Assembly: GCF_000253255.1 (NCBI RefSeq)
Contig: NC_015583.1
Span: 434,001 to 498,000 of the forward strand
DNA length: 64,000 nt
Direction: 5' to 3'
Origin: Novosphingobium sp. PP1Y
GTDB taxonomy: Bacteria > Pseudomonadota > Alphaproteobacteria > Sphingomonadales > Sphingomonadaceae
In this document: positions 24,930-33,988 of the stretch, in pieces
Numbering within the stretch: the stretch's first letter is position 1
Layout of the letters: each line of letters begins with the position of its first letter
Program-made: the position numbers and the translations under genes
Notes under the pieces: generated by a model
What the model saw: only the letters and a program-made list of their open reading frames with translations
Told to the model about the DNA's origin: nothing
Databases searched by the model: none

Positions 24930-27197
24930 GTGAGGCATTCTGCAATTTTCAGCGCGACCGCTGGACGTCGCGCCATCGTGGCCGGCACTCTTGCCGGGCT
25001 ACTGGTCGCCGCGCCTGCTCAGGCTCAGGACGCTGGTTCGCCTGACGCAGCCGATGCCGGTCAGGACGCCGGCGTCATCATCGTTACAGCGCAAAAGCGC
25101 TCACAGGATATTCTCCAAGTCCCGGCCGCTGTCTCTGCGATCAGCGAAAAGACGCTCGACGCGGCACAGGTCAAGGACTTCACTGACATCACCAATGTCG
25201 CCCCGTCGGTCACAGTGGCGAGCGCGGGCAACTCCGCGTCCTCGACCGTATCGCTTCGCGGCATCGGCACTCTCTCGTTCTCGACCAGCGTCGAGCCGTC
25301 GGTTTCGATTGTCGTGGATGATGTCGCTCTGCTCCAGCAGGGTCAGGCGTTCGGCAAACTCAACGACATCGCCCGCATCGAAGTGCTGCGCGGTCCGCAG
25401 GATTCGCTGTTCGGCAAGAACGCCTCGGCAGGCGTGATCAACATCGTGACCAAGGATCCGACGAACAACCTCAGCGGCTTCGTCGAAGGGCTGATGACCG
25501 ATGACAACGAAGTTCGCGTAAACGGCAACCTGTCGGGCCCCATTGGCGACAGCGCAGGCTTTCGCATCAACGCCTTCTACGGCGACCGCAAGGGCTACAT
25601 CCGCAACCTGACGAACGACACTTGGCTCAATGGCGAAGAAAGCTACGGTGTACGGGGCAAGGTCAAGTACGACAGCGGCATTCTCTCGGTCCAGTTGATC
25701 GGTGACTACAGCAACACAAAATCCACCGGCAATCAGCCAACCTACTATTACGTCGCTCCCGGCACGCTTCAGAACGGTCGTCCGATCAACCTGGGCGGGG
25801 TGGTCCCCGGCATCGCCAACACCGAAGTCACAGTCAACGACGACCAGCTCTCGAACACGGAGCAGTGGATGGCGTCGGCCAAGATCGGCCTCGATCTCGG
25901 TTTTGCTTCGTTGACCTCGGTCAGCAGTTACCAGGACTGGAAGCTGGACACCTCGTCCGACTTCGATTTCACTCCGTCGTTCGTCATTCGTCAGGGCGGC
26001 CCTTACCATGCGAAGCAGTTCGCTCAGGAACTCCGCCTGACTTCGGCCGACACCGGTCCGTTCGATTATCTTGTCGGTCTCTACTACGCCGACGGCGAGA
26101 CGGATCGCCAGTTCGCCCGCGATACGGCTGCATTCTTGACGTTCCTGCGCCGCAATTGGGACTCGACCGCTTCAACGCGGACCCTCGCGGCCTTTGCGCA
26201 GCTCGGCTACGATCTGTCGGACAAGACCAAGCTCACCGTTGGCGGACGCATCAACAATGAGAAGGTTGGCGTGTTCTACCGCGATAACATCCCGGCCACC
26301 CCGATCATCTATCAGGGCCAAGCCAAGGATACAGCTCTCACTGGCAAGGCGTCCCTGCAGCACTTCATAACCGACGAAGTGATGACCTATGCGTCGATTG
26401 CGACCGGCTACAAGGGCCAGGCCTACGATATCTCTTCGGGATTCAATCAGTCGCGCATCGATAATCTCGTCAAGCCGGAGAATTCGGTTGCTTACGAGGT
26501 CGGTGTGAAGGGCCGCTTCTGGGATAATCGCGGTTCGTTCGGGCTCACCGGCTTCTGGACCGATTATGACGATTTCCAGGCCCAGAACGTCGAATTTGTC
26601 GGAGGCGCGATCCAGCCGGTGCTTCGCAATGTCGGCAAGCTGCGCACGAAGGGCATCGAGTTCGAAGGTACGCTGCGTCCCGTCAACGGCCTCTCGCTTT
26701 TCGCCTCGGCAGCCTATGTCGATGCAAAAATCCGCCAGTTCCCGAACGCGACCTGCTATCCGGGCCAGACGGCGGTACAAGGCTGCGTCGGCGGTTCGCA
26801 GAACCTTGCCGGCGCCAACTTGGCCAACTCGCCGAAGTTCAAGTACAACATCGGCGGCAACTTCGAAACGCCGCTCGGCAGTTCGCCGATCAGCATTTTC
26901 ACGTCAGCCAACTACGTCTGGCAGGACGATGTGAACTTCGCGCTCGACGGTAATCCGCTTACCGAACAGAAAGCATACGGCATAGCCAACGCCACCATCG
27001 GCCTGCGCGAGACCGAGAACCGCAACTGGGAAGTCTCGCTGTTCGTCAACAACCTGTTCGACAAGTCCTATGCCGCAGTGCTCACCGACTACTCGGACAA
27101 TGGCTACACCGGAACGGCGATCGTGCAGCAGGTGCCCCGCAATTACGGCCGCTATGTCGGGCTGAAGCTGCGCTTCGGTTTTGGTGGGGATCGCTGA
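24930..27197 (+). CDS. TonB-dependent receptor
   Basis: The 755-residue receptor starts with GTG after an AGGGA site and has a signal peptide (ATAGRRAIVAGTLAGLLVAA, AQA cleavage). The plug starts VIIVTAQKRSQDILQVPAAV and contains IEVLRGPQDSLFGKNASAGV; the barrel ends YVGLKLRFGFGGDR. The last aromatic residue is followed by a short GGDR tail, unlike the usual C-terminal Phe. It is divergent from the GntR gene and carries a FadR-type box upstream, so it is likely induced with the glucuronate genes. A terminator follows. The ligand is presumably a sugar or phenolic conjugate. Confidence 0.92.
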   Translation: MRHSAIFSATAGRRAIVAGTLAGLLVAAPAQAQDAGSPDAADAGQDAGVIIVTAQKRSQDILQVPAAVSAISEKTLDAAQVKDFTDITNVAPSVTVASAGNSASSTVSLRGIGTLSFSTSVEPSVSIVVDDVALLQQGQAFGKLNDIARIEVLRGPQDSLFGKNASAGVINIVTKDPTNNLSGFVEGLMTDDNEVRVNGNLSGPIGDSAGFRINAFYGDRKGYIRNLTNDTWLNGEESYGVRGKVKYDSGILSVQLIGDYSNTKSTGNQPTYYYVAPGTLQNGRPINLGGVVPGIANTEVTVNDDQLSNTEQWMASAKIGLDLGFASLTSVSSYQDWKLDTSSDFDFTPSFVIRQGGPYHAKQFAQELRLTSADTGPFDYLVGLYYADGETDRQFARDTAAFLTFLRRNWDSTASTRTLAAFAQLGYDLSDKTKLTVGGRINNEKVGVFYRDNIPATPIIYQGQAKDTALTGKASLQHFITDEVMTYASIATGYKGQAYDISSGFNQSRIDNLVKPENSVAYEVGVKGRFWDNRGSFGLTGFWTDYDDFQAQNVEFVGGAIQPVLRNVGKLRTKGIEFEGTLRPVNGLSLFASAAYVDAKIRQFPNATCYPGQTAVQGCVGGSQNLAGANLANSPKFKYNIGGNFETPLGSSPISIFTSANYVWQDDVNFALDGNPLTEQKAYGIANATIGLRETENRNWEVSLFVNNLFDKSYAAVLTDYSDNGYTGTAIVQQVPRNYGRYVGLKLRFGFGGDR

Positions 27198-27228
27198 CGC
27201 CTTTCTTCGACATTCGAGAAATGCCCAG

Positions 27229-27260
27229 GGGGCCGGCGCACTACCGCGTCGGCCCCTTTT
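27229..27260 (+). terminator. Rho-independent terminator
   Basis: GGGGCCGgCGC pairs with GCGtCGGCCCC (10 of 11) and is followed by TTTT. It lies about 30 bp after the TonB receptor stop. The remaining 27261-27579 shows no gene; an isolated ATTTGGTCTGGCG (inverse at 27513-27525) resembles the FadR-type boxes but is not at a promoter. Confidence 0.8.
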
Positions 27261-27579
27261 ATTTTGAATCAGCCATGATGTCAGGTCCGCCTCCCCGGCG
27301 CAGAGCGCATGCCGGAACTCTGAATGGCTCAGGAAGCGTGTGAGGATTGAAATGTGCTGGGATGTTCGAACCCGGCAAGACGGCACAGGGCGATTGCATT
27401 TTCCATCCGTTGCGCAATGCTGGGCCGGCGCGCAATCAGCAATTACATCGCACGCGCCCCGAGTGATGCATCAAATGAAGTTGCTGCGATCGACGCTCAA
27501 TGATCGGCAAATCGCCAGACCAAATCCAGCGATAATCCAGCGATACGGATGCCATGCTGGAGCGCGAACTGCGGACCTG

Positions 27580-29157
27580 TCATTCCACCGAAGCTGCGTT
27601 GTCGAATTGCGGCATCGGTGGATCGGGAGGCACCTCGCGTGAGTCCCGTTCCACCGGAGGCACGCCGGTCGTCGAGATATACCGGTCCAGCAACTTGTGC
27701 GTGAGAGCTTCTCGGGTGCGTGCATACCGGCGATCGTCGATCAGGTTGACGAGTTCGGCAGGATCCTTCTTGCGATCGTAAAGCTCAGACTGCCCATTCG
27801 GACGGGAGACAAGCTTGTAGGCCGGAGTGGTGATTGCCGCCGCGCGCGTAACTGTCTGCGGGAAATCGTTCTGAATTTCGTGCTTGGCCGTGTAGATGTT
27901 CGGCGGCCCTTTCATCCGAGGTTCGAATGCTTGCGGTTCGAATGTATCGTAGCCGGATTCGGTGTAAGCGGCTCGTTCCGGATCGCCCTTTGCGCCGCCG
28001 AGTTGCGGCAACAGGCTACGCGCAAAGATCGCTTGCTTGGGCCTCACTGCGCCGAGATCAAGGAAAGTCGGCATGATATCGTAGAGTTCGGTCATTTCTG
28101 GAACGACATGGCCCTCAGCGCCCCCCGGCATACGGATCACCAATGGAACCCGCGTCAGGCAGCTCTCCAGGCCGCCCGGCCATTTTTCGACCATTCCATA
28201 ATCGCCGGCATAATCACCATGGTCAGAACTCGCGACCAGAACGGTGTCACGCGAACGCCCTGTCCTTTCCAATGCTTCCATCAGCTGACCGAGCAGCCAA
28301 TCGGCATAGCTCACCTGTCCGTAATAAGTGGCACGCACTTGCCGGAACACGGCGTCACCGACCTCGTCGAGGTGATACCCTTTCCGTACGACCTCATGAA
28401 AGATCGGCTTCTTCGACAAGCCCGGAGGCGCCAAATCGGGCAGATCATCCGGCTTGTACATGTCTGCAAAGCCCTGTGGTGCAAAATAGGGCGGATGCGG
28501 CGAGCCGATTGCCAGGAAAATGCAGAATGGCCGATCCTGCTGACGCCGCTCGAGTATCTGGATAGCCGACTGCAGCAACTTGTAATCATTGGTCTGCCGT
28601 GGATCGGGCTTGGCATCGACCAGCATCGTATTCGGCGCGTCAAGATCGAACCGCGTATGGCCTCCCCCGCCTCGCCACGGGAAATCCAGCCAGTTCGTCA
28701 GGCTCAACGGGAAGCTTGCCTCCGCCAGGGCGTCGTTCTTGCCGATAAGATATGTGTCGTATCCCGATTCCTTGAGATACCGGAGCATGTTCGGTTCGTC
28801 GGGCCGGATGAAGTAATACAAACTGCGATGACCGGTGTTCGCCACCGGCAATCCGGTCAGCAGGCTGCATCGTGAAGCGCCGCATACCGGGTACTGGACG
28901 TGACAATCCGCAAATCGCGTCCCCTGTCGGGCAAGAAGGTCGAAGTTCGGTGTCTTGCAGACAGGATTGCCATAGCTCGAAAGTGCGTCAGCACGGCATT
29001 CGTCCGTCATGAACAAAATCAGATTGGGGCGCGAACCAGCGGTCGGGCCCATCGCCTCGGCCAGCGCCCCGGGCGCGCGGAGCATCGCGGATGCTCCGGT
29101 GATTCCGGCAATCCCATCGCGAATGACCGACCGACGGTCGACCTTACGGAACGGCAT
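27580..29157 (-). CDS. Exported sulfatase (arylsulfatase type)
   Basis: About 525 residues. The N-terminus carries a possible Tat signal (RKVDRRSVIRDGIAGITGAS). The sulfatase core starts RPNLILFMTDECRADALSSY, with Asp residues for Ca2+, and the active-site signature is PVCGASRCSLLTG: Cys92 would become formylglycine (C-x-A-x-R form). SSDHGDYAGDYGMVEKW is the second conserved block. It removes sulfate esters outside the cytoplasm. It diverges from the carboxylesterase gene, with a FadR-type box between them. No formylglycine-generating enzyme is visible in the window, so it would have to be encoded elsewhere. Aryl versus carbohydrate sulfate cannot be decided. Confidence 0.9.
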   Translation of the reverse strand: MPFRKVDRRSVIRDGIAGITGASAMLRAPGALAEAMGPTAGSRPNLILFMTDECRADALSSYGNPVCKTPNFDLLARQGTRFADCHVQYPVCGASRCSLLTGLPVANTGHRSLYYFIRPDEPNMLRYLKESGYDTYLIGKNDALAEASFPLSLTNWLDFPWRGGGGHTRFDLDAPNTMLVDAKPDPRQTNDYKLLQSAIQILERRQQDRPFCIFLAIGSPHPPYFAPQGFADMYKPDDLPDLAPPGLSKKPIFHEVVRKGYHLDEVGDAVFRQVRATYYGQVSYADWLLGQLMEALERTGRSRDTVLVASSDHGDYAGDYGMVEKWPGGLESCLTRVPLVIRMPGGAEGHVVPEMTELYDIMPTFLDLGAVRPKQAIFARSLLPQLGGAKGDPERAAYTESGYDTFEPQAFEPRMKGPPNIYTAKHEIQNDFPQTVTRAAAITTPAYKLVSRPNGQSELYDRKKDPAELVNLIDDRRYARTREALTHKLLDRYISTTGVPPVERDSREVPPDPPMPQFDNAASVE

Positions 29158-29283
29158 ACACTCTTCCAATCCGATCTGAATTTTTGGTCTGGCCAATCTG
29201 GATGATGACACGCTAAAGTCAAGCGCGAACGACGAAATATGCAGCCCTCACAAAACTCGAATGCTTACCGGGAGATCGAAGCG
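29158..29283. promoter_or_regulatory. Divergent promoter with FadR/UxuR-type box
   Basis: TTGGTctgGCCAA at 29184-29196 is a symmetrical FadR-type box one transition away from TTGGTnnnACCAA. It sits 28 bp before the sulfatase start and 88 bp before the esterase start, so it may control both. Confidence 0.5.
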
Positions 29284-30885
29284 ATGCGCGCTCTACACCT
29301 CATCAAGATAGTCGCAGGACTACTCTTGGGCCCCACCGCCGCCTCGGCCGCCGCTACTGTCGACGCTCCGCCGTCTGCAGCCATCGTCCATACACAGGGC
29401 GGCACGCTGTCCGGGAAGGTTCTTCCCTCTGGCATTCGCGCGTATCTGGGCATTCCCTATGCTGCACCTCCAGTCCGTGACTTACGCTGGCGCGCACCCC
29501 AACCTGCTCCGGAGTGGTCTGACATTCGGTCAGCCAGGGAATTCGGGGCCCAGTGCTTCCAACCGCTGCGCGATGCAACGGCGAACTCATATGCCGGCGC
29601 GGAAACAATGTCCGAAGACTGTCTGTACCTCAATGTCTGGGCCAGGCCGGGCACCAGGCGTGCCCCGGTTATTGTTTATATTCATGGCGGGGCGTTCTAT
29701 ACCGGGGCAGGAAGCTTTCCGATCTACGACGGAGAGACCATCGCCCGGCACGGCGCGGTTTTCGTCAATTTGAATTACCGGGTAGGACCGCTGGGTTTCC
29801 TTGCCCTTCCGGAGCTCAGCGCCGAGTCCCCGCAAGGCACCTCGGGTAACTACGGCCTTCTCGACCAGATCGCCGCACTCGGATGGATCAAGCGCAACAT
29901 TGCGGCATTCGGCGGCGATCCAGACAACATCACGATCATCGGCCAGTCGGCGGGATCGATGTCCGTGCTTGCGCTCCAGGCCAGCCCGCTGGCCAAGGGC
30001 TTGTTCCAGCGCGCAGTCGGCATGAGCGGCGCGATGATCGCAGGGGCAATCACCTTGCCGTCCCGGACGGATGCCGAGACTGCCGGGAGCAAACTCGAAG
30101 CGGGCTGGAAAGCTACCAGCCTGTCGCAACTGCGAGCGATGCCCGCCGATCGCCTTATCGTGCCGCGTGTGCCGGGGGGCCCAAGCACAGGCCCGGCGAT
30201 AGACGGATATGTGCTTCCCGGGCCAATTCCCGAGATCTTCAGGAGCGGCGAACAGGCTGACGTACCATTGCTGGTCGGCTTCACGCGCGATGAAGCGCTT
30301 GGCGGCATGGGGCCCATAAGCGGGCTGGACGAATATCGAGCCAAGGCAAGGTCGCTCTACGGCGATCGCGCGGAAAGGTTTCTCGAGCTGTTCCCGGCTG
30401 CGAACGACGCGGAGGCAAAAGCACAGGCCCGCCTCGCGGACCGGGACAATACCGTCGCACTGGGCATGTTCTCATGGGCCGCGTTGCAGCAGACCTACGG
30501 TCACGCGCCGGTTTATTCCTACGAGTTTGCCCACCCCCATTCCTTTGCTGCAGGCGTCACATTCTCCGACCTCGATCCGGTCAAGGCAGGCGCCTATCAT
30601 ACCTCGGAAGTTCCTTTCTGGCTCGGCACACTCGATAGCTTCAACCGCTTCCGTCACACCCGCGACTGGACTGCCAACGATCGGCGGATCAGCGAAAAGA
30701 TGGTCAATGCCCTGATCGCCTTTGCGCGCACCGGGACGCCGGACGTCCCGAGTGCGGAGTTCCCCCCGTTCGATGCCAGCGCGCCCCAACTCATGATGAT
30801 CGCAGACGATCTTCACCCGGCGCCATGGCCGGCCAGAGAGCAACTGTTTTTCTTCGATACGAGCGGCAAGGCTCCTCGCCCTTGA
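29284..30885 (+). CDS. Secreted type-B carboxylesterase
   Basis: The 533-residue protein has a signal peptide (MRALHLIKIVAGLLLGPTAA). The carboxylesterase type-B signature SEDCLYLNVWA is at about 110-120, the oxyanion loop YIHGGAFYTG follows, and the nucleophile is Ser222 in GQSAGSMS; the late His is in the YHTSEVPFW region. It hydrolyses carboxylic esters such as acylated glycosides or aromatic esters. GGGAG nine bases upstream supports the ATG at 29284 over an in-frame ATG at 29239. Divergent pairing with the sulfatase suggests joint removal of decorations from plant phenolics. Confidence 0.9.
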   Translation: MRALHLIKIVAGLLLGPTAASAAATVDAPPSAAIVHTQGGTLSGKVLPSGIRAYLGIPYAAPPVRDLRWRAPQPAPEWSDIRSAREFGAQCFQPLRDATANSYAGAETMSEDCLYLNVWARPGTRRAPVIVYIHGGAFYTGAGSFPIYDGETIARHGAVFVNLNYRVGPLGFLALPELSAESPQGTSGNYGLLDQIAALGWIKRNIAAFGGDPDNITIIGQSAGSMSVLALQASPLAKGLFQRAVGMSGAMIAGAITLPSRTDAETAGSKLEAGWKATSLSQLRAMPADRLIVPRVPGGPSTGPAIDGYVLPGPIPEIFRSGEQADVPLLVGFTRDEALGGMGPISGLDEYRAKARSLYGDRAERFLELFPAANDAEAKAQARLADRDNTVALGMFSWAALQQTYGHAPVYSYEFAHPHSFAAGVTFSDLDPVKAGAYHTSEVPFWLGTLDSFNRFRHTRDWTANDRRISEKMVNALIAFARTGTPDVPSAEFPPFDASAPQLMMIADDLHPAPWPAREQLFFFDTSGKAPRP

Positions 30886-30930
30886 AGCCGCTCGCCTCCC
30901 AGGGCGGTGATATTCGGGAACCGTAGGTAA

Positions 30931-31905
30931 TCAGCGCGTGGCGGGTTTGGCCACGCGCTGGTCGATGGCGCCGAAGGGTGCGAGGCCGTCTTTGGCGCGG
31001 GCTTCCATGCGGATGGTGTCGCCGTAGCCCATGAAGGCGGTCGACGGTTTGCCCCCGGCGATCATCTCGATGGCGCGTACTTCGGAGATGCAGCTCGATC
31101 CCACTTCGGCATAGTTGGGGTTCGAGACCGTTCCCGAGCCGATCACGGTCCCGGCGACAAGGTCGCGGGTTCGCGCGGCATGGGCGACCAGTTCGTGGAA
31201 GCCGAAGTCCATCGCCGCGCCATTGGCGTGGCCGAAGGCCTTGCCGTTCCATTCGATCACGAGATCGAGGCACACGCGCCCGTCCTGCCAGGCATCGCCG
31301 AGCGCTTCGGGTGTTACCGCAAAAGGCGCCATCGAACAGGCCGGCTTGGCCTGGACCCAGCCGAAGCCGGTCTTCATCTCGACCGGCGCGATCGTGCGCA
31401 GCGACCAGTCGTTGATCTGCACGACAAGCCGGATGTGCTTCATCGCTTCTTCTGCCGTCGTACCCATCGGCACGGCATCGACGATCACGCCGAACTCGCC
31501 CTCGAAGTCGATGCCGTCCGCCGGATCGGGGAAGGGAACCGGATCGCCCGGACCGTAGAAGCGGTCCGAGATCCCCTGGTACATGAGCGGCCTGTCGGTC
31601 TCGATCGGCGGCAACTTGAAGGCGATCTGCATCAGGTCGCCATGGGTGCCGAAGGCCGAACCGTCGAGCCACTGCCAGGTGCGCGGCAGCGGCGCGCGCA
31701 GGGCCCCGGGATCGAGCGGCTCGCCCTCCCCGGCCTCGAGACGCCGGGCCAGCGCGGCAAGGTGCGGCTGGAGCGCGTCCCAGCGCTCCATGGCGCCAAG
31801 CAGGTTCGGCATCTGCGGGCCGGCCGCAAGCATGCGGCGCCCGTCCTGCGAGACGACGACAAGGGTTCCGTCGGGCGTGGCGCCCGCTATCGTGGCCAGA
31901 CGCAT
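30931..31905 (-). CDS. Fumarylacetoacetate hydrolase-family protein
   Basis: A 324-residue FAH-family protein with a short N-terminal domain and the C-terminal catalytic domain (FEGEFGVIVDAVPMGTTAEE, QINDWSLRTIAP, KTGFGWVQAKPACSMAPFAV, GSGTVSNPNYAEVG). Acidic metal ligands are provided by the EGEFGV segment. The family hydrolyses 1,3-diketo acids or acts as a hydratase/decarboxylase in meta-cleavage pathways. It begins 5 bp after the cyclase stop and is the last gene of the operon that begins at 39848. It is outside the duplicated segment visible here, so copy A may or may not have its own. The protein is cytoplasmic. Confidence 0.85.
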   Translation of the reverse strand: MRLATIAGATPDGTLVVVSQDGRRMLAAGPQMPNLLGAMERWDALQPHLAALARRLEAGEGEPLDPGALRAPLPRTWQWLDGSAFGTHGDLMQIAFKLPPIETDRPLMYQGISDRFYGPGDPVPFPDPADGIDFEGEFGVIVDAVPMGTTAEEAMKHIRLVVQINDWSLRTIAPVEMKTGFGWVQAKPACSMAPFAVTPEALGDAWQDGRVCLDLVIEWNGKAFGHANGAAMDFGFHELVAHAARTRDLVAGTVIGSGTVSNPNYAEVGSSCISEVRAIEMIAGGKPSTAFMGYGDTIRMEARAKDGLAPFGAIDQRVAKPATR

Positions 31906-31910
31906 GCGGC

Positions 31911-32690
31911 TCAGTCCTCGAAAATGGCGACGGCGCGGATCCAGCCTGCCGAGGCGCCCTTGATCTTGTGCGGGAAGCACGAGATCGTGAAGCCGTCGGC
32001 GGGCAGCACTTCCAGGTTGTGCAGCTTTTCGATGTGGCAGTAGCCGATGTCGCGGCCCGCCTTGTGCCCTTCCCAGATCAGCGAGGTATCGCCGGTTTCC
32101 TCCACCTTCCTGGCGGTGTGCACGAAGGGGGCATCCCACGACCAGGCATCGGTGCCGGTCACGCGCACGCCGCGTTCGGTGAGGTACATCGTCGCCTCGT
32201 AGCCCATGCCGCAACCGCGGCTGACGTAGTCGGGATCGCCCAGCGCCTTGCCCGCCGCGGTATTGACGACGACGATCTCCAGCGGCTTGAGCTCATGGCC
32301 GATACGCGCCAGTTCGTCCTCGACGTCCTTGGCGGTGACGACGTAGCCGTCCTCGAAGTGCCGGAAGTCCAGCTTCACGCCGGGCTGGAAGCACCATTCG
32401 AGGGGGACTTCGTCGATCGTCAGGGCAGGCTTGCCGCCGTCCTGCGTCGGGTGGAAGTGCCAGGGCGCATCGAGGTGCGTGCCGCTGTGTGTGGTCAGCT
32501 TCACCCATTCCGCCGCTGCAAAGCCGGCACCGTCAGGAGTCTGCTCGGCCGTCACCCCGGGGAAGAAGTGCCCGAGCTCGCCCATCGTCTCGCCATGCGT
32601 CTGGTAGGTGATTTCCGGCTTCAGGAATGGCGGATCGGTGATGACATCGTTGCACAAGGTGATCGACAGGTCGACGAAGCGGCGGGCCAT
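31911..32690 (-). CDS. Cyclase family (kynurenine formamidase-like) metal hydrolase, copy B, complete
   Basis: The complete version, about 259 residues, with the metal motif HSGTHLDAPWHF near residue 70 and a conserved late segment KLHNLEVLPADGFTISCFPH close to the C-terminus, as in the cyclase superfamily. It lies 137 bp after the C-C hydrolase, separated by a 17-bp stem-loop, and 5 bp before the FAH gene. The probable job is hydrolysis of an intermediate after ring cleavage. The part from 32342 upward is identical to the window-edge fragment at 1-349; whether the 3' half is also duplicated cannot be seen. Confidence 0.87.
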   Translation of the reverse strand: MARRFVDLSITLCNDVITDPPFLKPEITYQTHGETMGELGHFFPGVTAEQTPDGAGFAAAEWVKLTTHSGTHLDAPWHFHPTQDGGKPALTIDEVPLEWCFQPGVKLDFRHFEDGYVVTAKDVEDELARIGHELKPLEIVVVNTAAGKALGDPDYVSRGCGMGYEATMYLTERGVRVTGTDAWSWDAPFVHTARKVEETGDTSLIWEGHKAGRDIGYCHIEKLHNLEVLPADGFTISCFPHKIKGASAGWIRAVAIFED

Positions 32691-32751
32691 AGGCGTGGGT
32701 TCCCATCTTGTCGCGCGCATCTCGCCAGACGCGCGCTGCTGTGAAGTGCTA

Positions 32752-32799
32752 CCGGCGCATCACCCGACCGGAGGAGAGAGGGGTCGGGCGATGCGCCGG
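32752..32799. other. Intra-operon stem-loop, copy B
   Basis: Same 17-bp stem with one mismatch and a 12-nt loop as at 411-458, between the C-C hydrolase and cyclase genes. It is conserved because the segment is duplicated, so copy number alone does not prove function. No T-run. Confidence 0.6.
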
Positions 32800-32827
32800 C
32801 CTTGTCAGCCCGTTGCGGGGCTGAAGT

Positions 32828-33985
32828 TCAGGCGGTCTTGCCTCCGAGGGTTTCGGCAAACCAGTCGGAGAGGAGATCGCGGCCATAGCTCATGTTGTCG
32901 GCGCCCACGTGCTCGACGCCGCCTTCCCGCGCGGTGAAGATCACCTTCTCGCGGCGCGGCGAGTTGACGAGCTGGTCGTAGAGGTCGTCGGCGTACTGCG
33001 GGCTGATCTGGCGATCGTTCGCCCCGTGGGTCACCAGGAACGGCACCTTGATGCCGTCCATGTGGCCGTTGAGGTTCATCGCCTCCGACTTGGCAAGGAA
33101 GTCCTCCTGGTCCTTGGCCCCGAACGCCCAGTGAACGTGGGCCCAGTAGTGCGGGACCGGGTTCTCGCCCTCGCGCGCCATGCGCTTGTCCTGCACTTCG
33201 CGCCAGTTGTGGTTGGCCCCCCAGACCGCGCCCGAGGCAAAACGCGGCTCGTAAGCCACCGCCCGCGGCGCGAAGTGGCCGCCCAGCGAGATGCCGGTCA
33301 TGCCGATCGCCCTGGGATCGACGTTGTCCTGCTGCTCGAGCCAGTCGACTGCCTTGCTCGCCCAGCTTTCCGAATGCGGATCGACCGGCAGGCCCTGCAG
33401 GCGCAGCGTCTCGCCCGAGCCGGGCTGGTCGACGCACAGCGTCGAGATACCGCGGCGGGCGAGCTGCTCGGGCAGCTGGGTCCAGTAGAGCAGCTCCTTG
33501 CAGCTATCGAGGCCGTTGCAGAAGACCACCACCGGCTTGCGCCCTTCGCCCGGCGCGCGGGTGAACAGCGCCGGCATCGTGCCCTTCTCCAGCGGGATCT
33601 CGACGCGTTCGCGGTTGATCCGGCCGATCTGCGTCGACTTGTCGAAGGCCGCGCGGGCCTTGGCGTAAGTCTCCTTGCGGCCCGGATGGCCATGGCCCTG
33701 CATGCGCTCGCCGGTGAACATGTAGAGCGCGGCGCGCTCCAGCTTGTTCGAGGCGGAGAACAGACGGCCCCTCGCCTCGTCCTCGGCGGCAAGTTCGATG
33801 AGCTTGTCGCCCATCGCCACCCACTGCTTCATGAACGCGGGCGTGCCCGCATCGGCCCCGGCATCGGCCGCATCCTTGATCGGCTTGCACATGTCGATGA
33901 CTTCGCCGATCCGGCCGCCGCTCTCCATCGCAATCGCGACCGACAGGTTCCAGATGTAGTTCGGAAAATATTCGAAGAGGGCCAT
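32828..33985 (-). CDS. Alpha/beta-hydrolase, C-C bond hydrolase (dihydropseudooxynicotine hydrolase/Ayg1-like), copy B
   Basis: Identical in sequence to 487..1644: 385 residues, helical N-terminal cap, Ser233 in GISLGG, Asp324 and His359. In this copy it belongs to an operon starting with a TonB receptor and a GH1 glycosidase, so it should be produced when an O-glycoside is used. It starts 3 bp after the dioxygenase stop. The enzyme would cleave the C-C bond of the ring-opened product made by the dioxygenase. Confidence 0.85.
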   Translation of the reverse strand: MALFEYFPNYIWNLSVAIAMESGGRIGEVIDMCKPIKDAADAGADAGTPAFMKQWVAMGDKLIELAAEDEARGRLFSASNKLERAALYMFTGERMQGHGHPGRKETYAKARAAFDKSTQIGRINRERVEIPLEKGTMPALFTRAPGEGRKPVVVFCNGLDSCKELLYWTQLPEQLARRGISTLCVDQPGSGETLRLQGLPVDPHSESWASKAVDWLEQQDNVDPRAIGMTGISLGGHFAPRAVAYEPRFASGAVWGANHNWREVQDKRMAREGENPVPHYWAHVHWAFGAKDQEDFLAKSEAMNLNGHMDGIKVPFLVTHGANDRQISPQYADDLYDQLVNSPRREKVIFTAREGGVEHVGADNMSYGRDLLSDWFAETLGGKTA

Positions 33986-33988
33986 CGA

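Noticed and set aside
27513..27525. Additional FadR-type operator
   Set aside because: It resembles the boxes but lies downstream of the sulfatase stop, away from any promoter, and is asymmetric.
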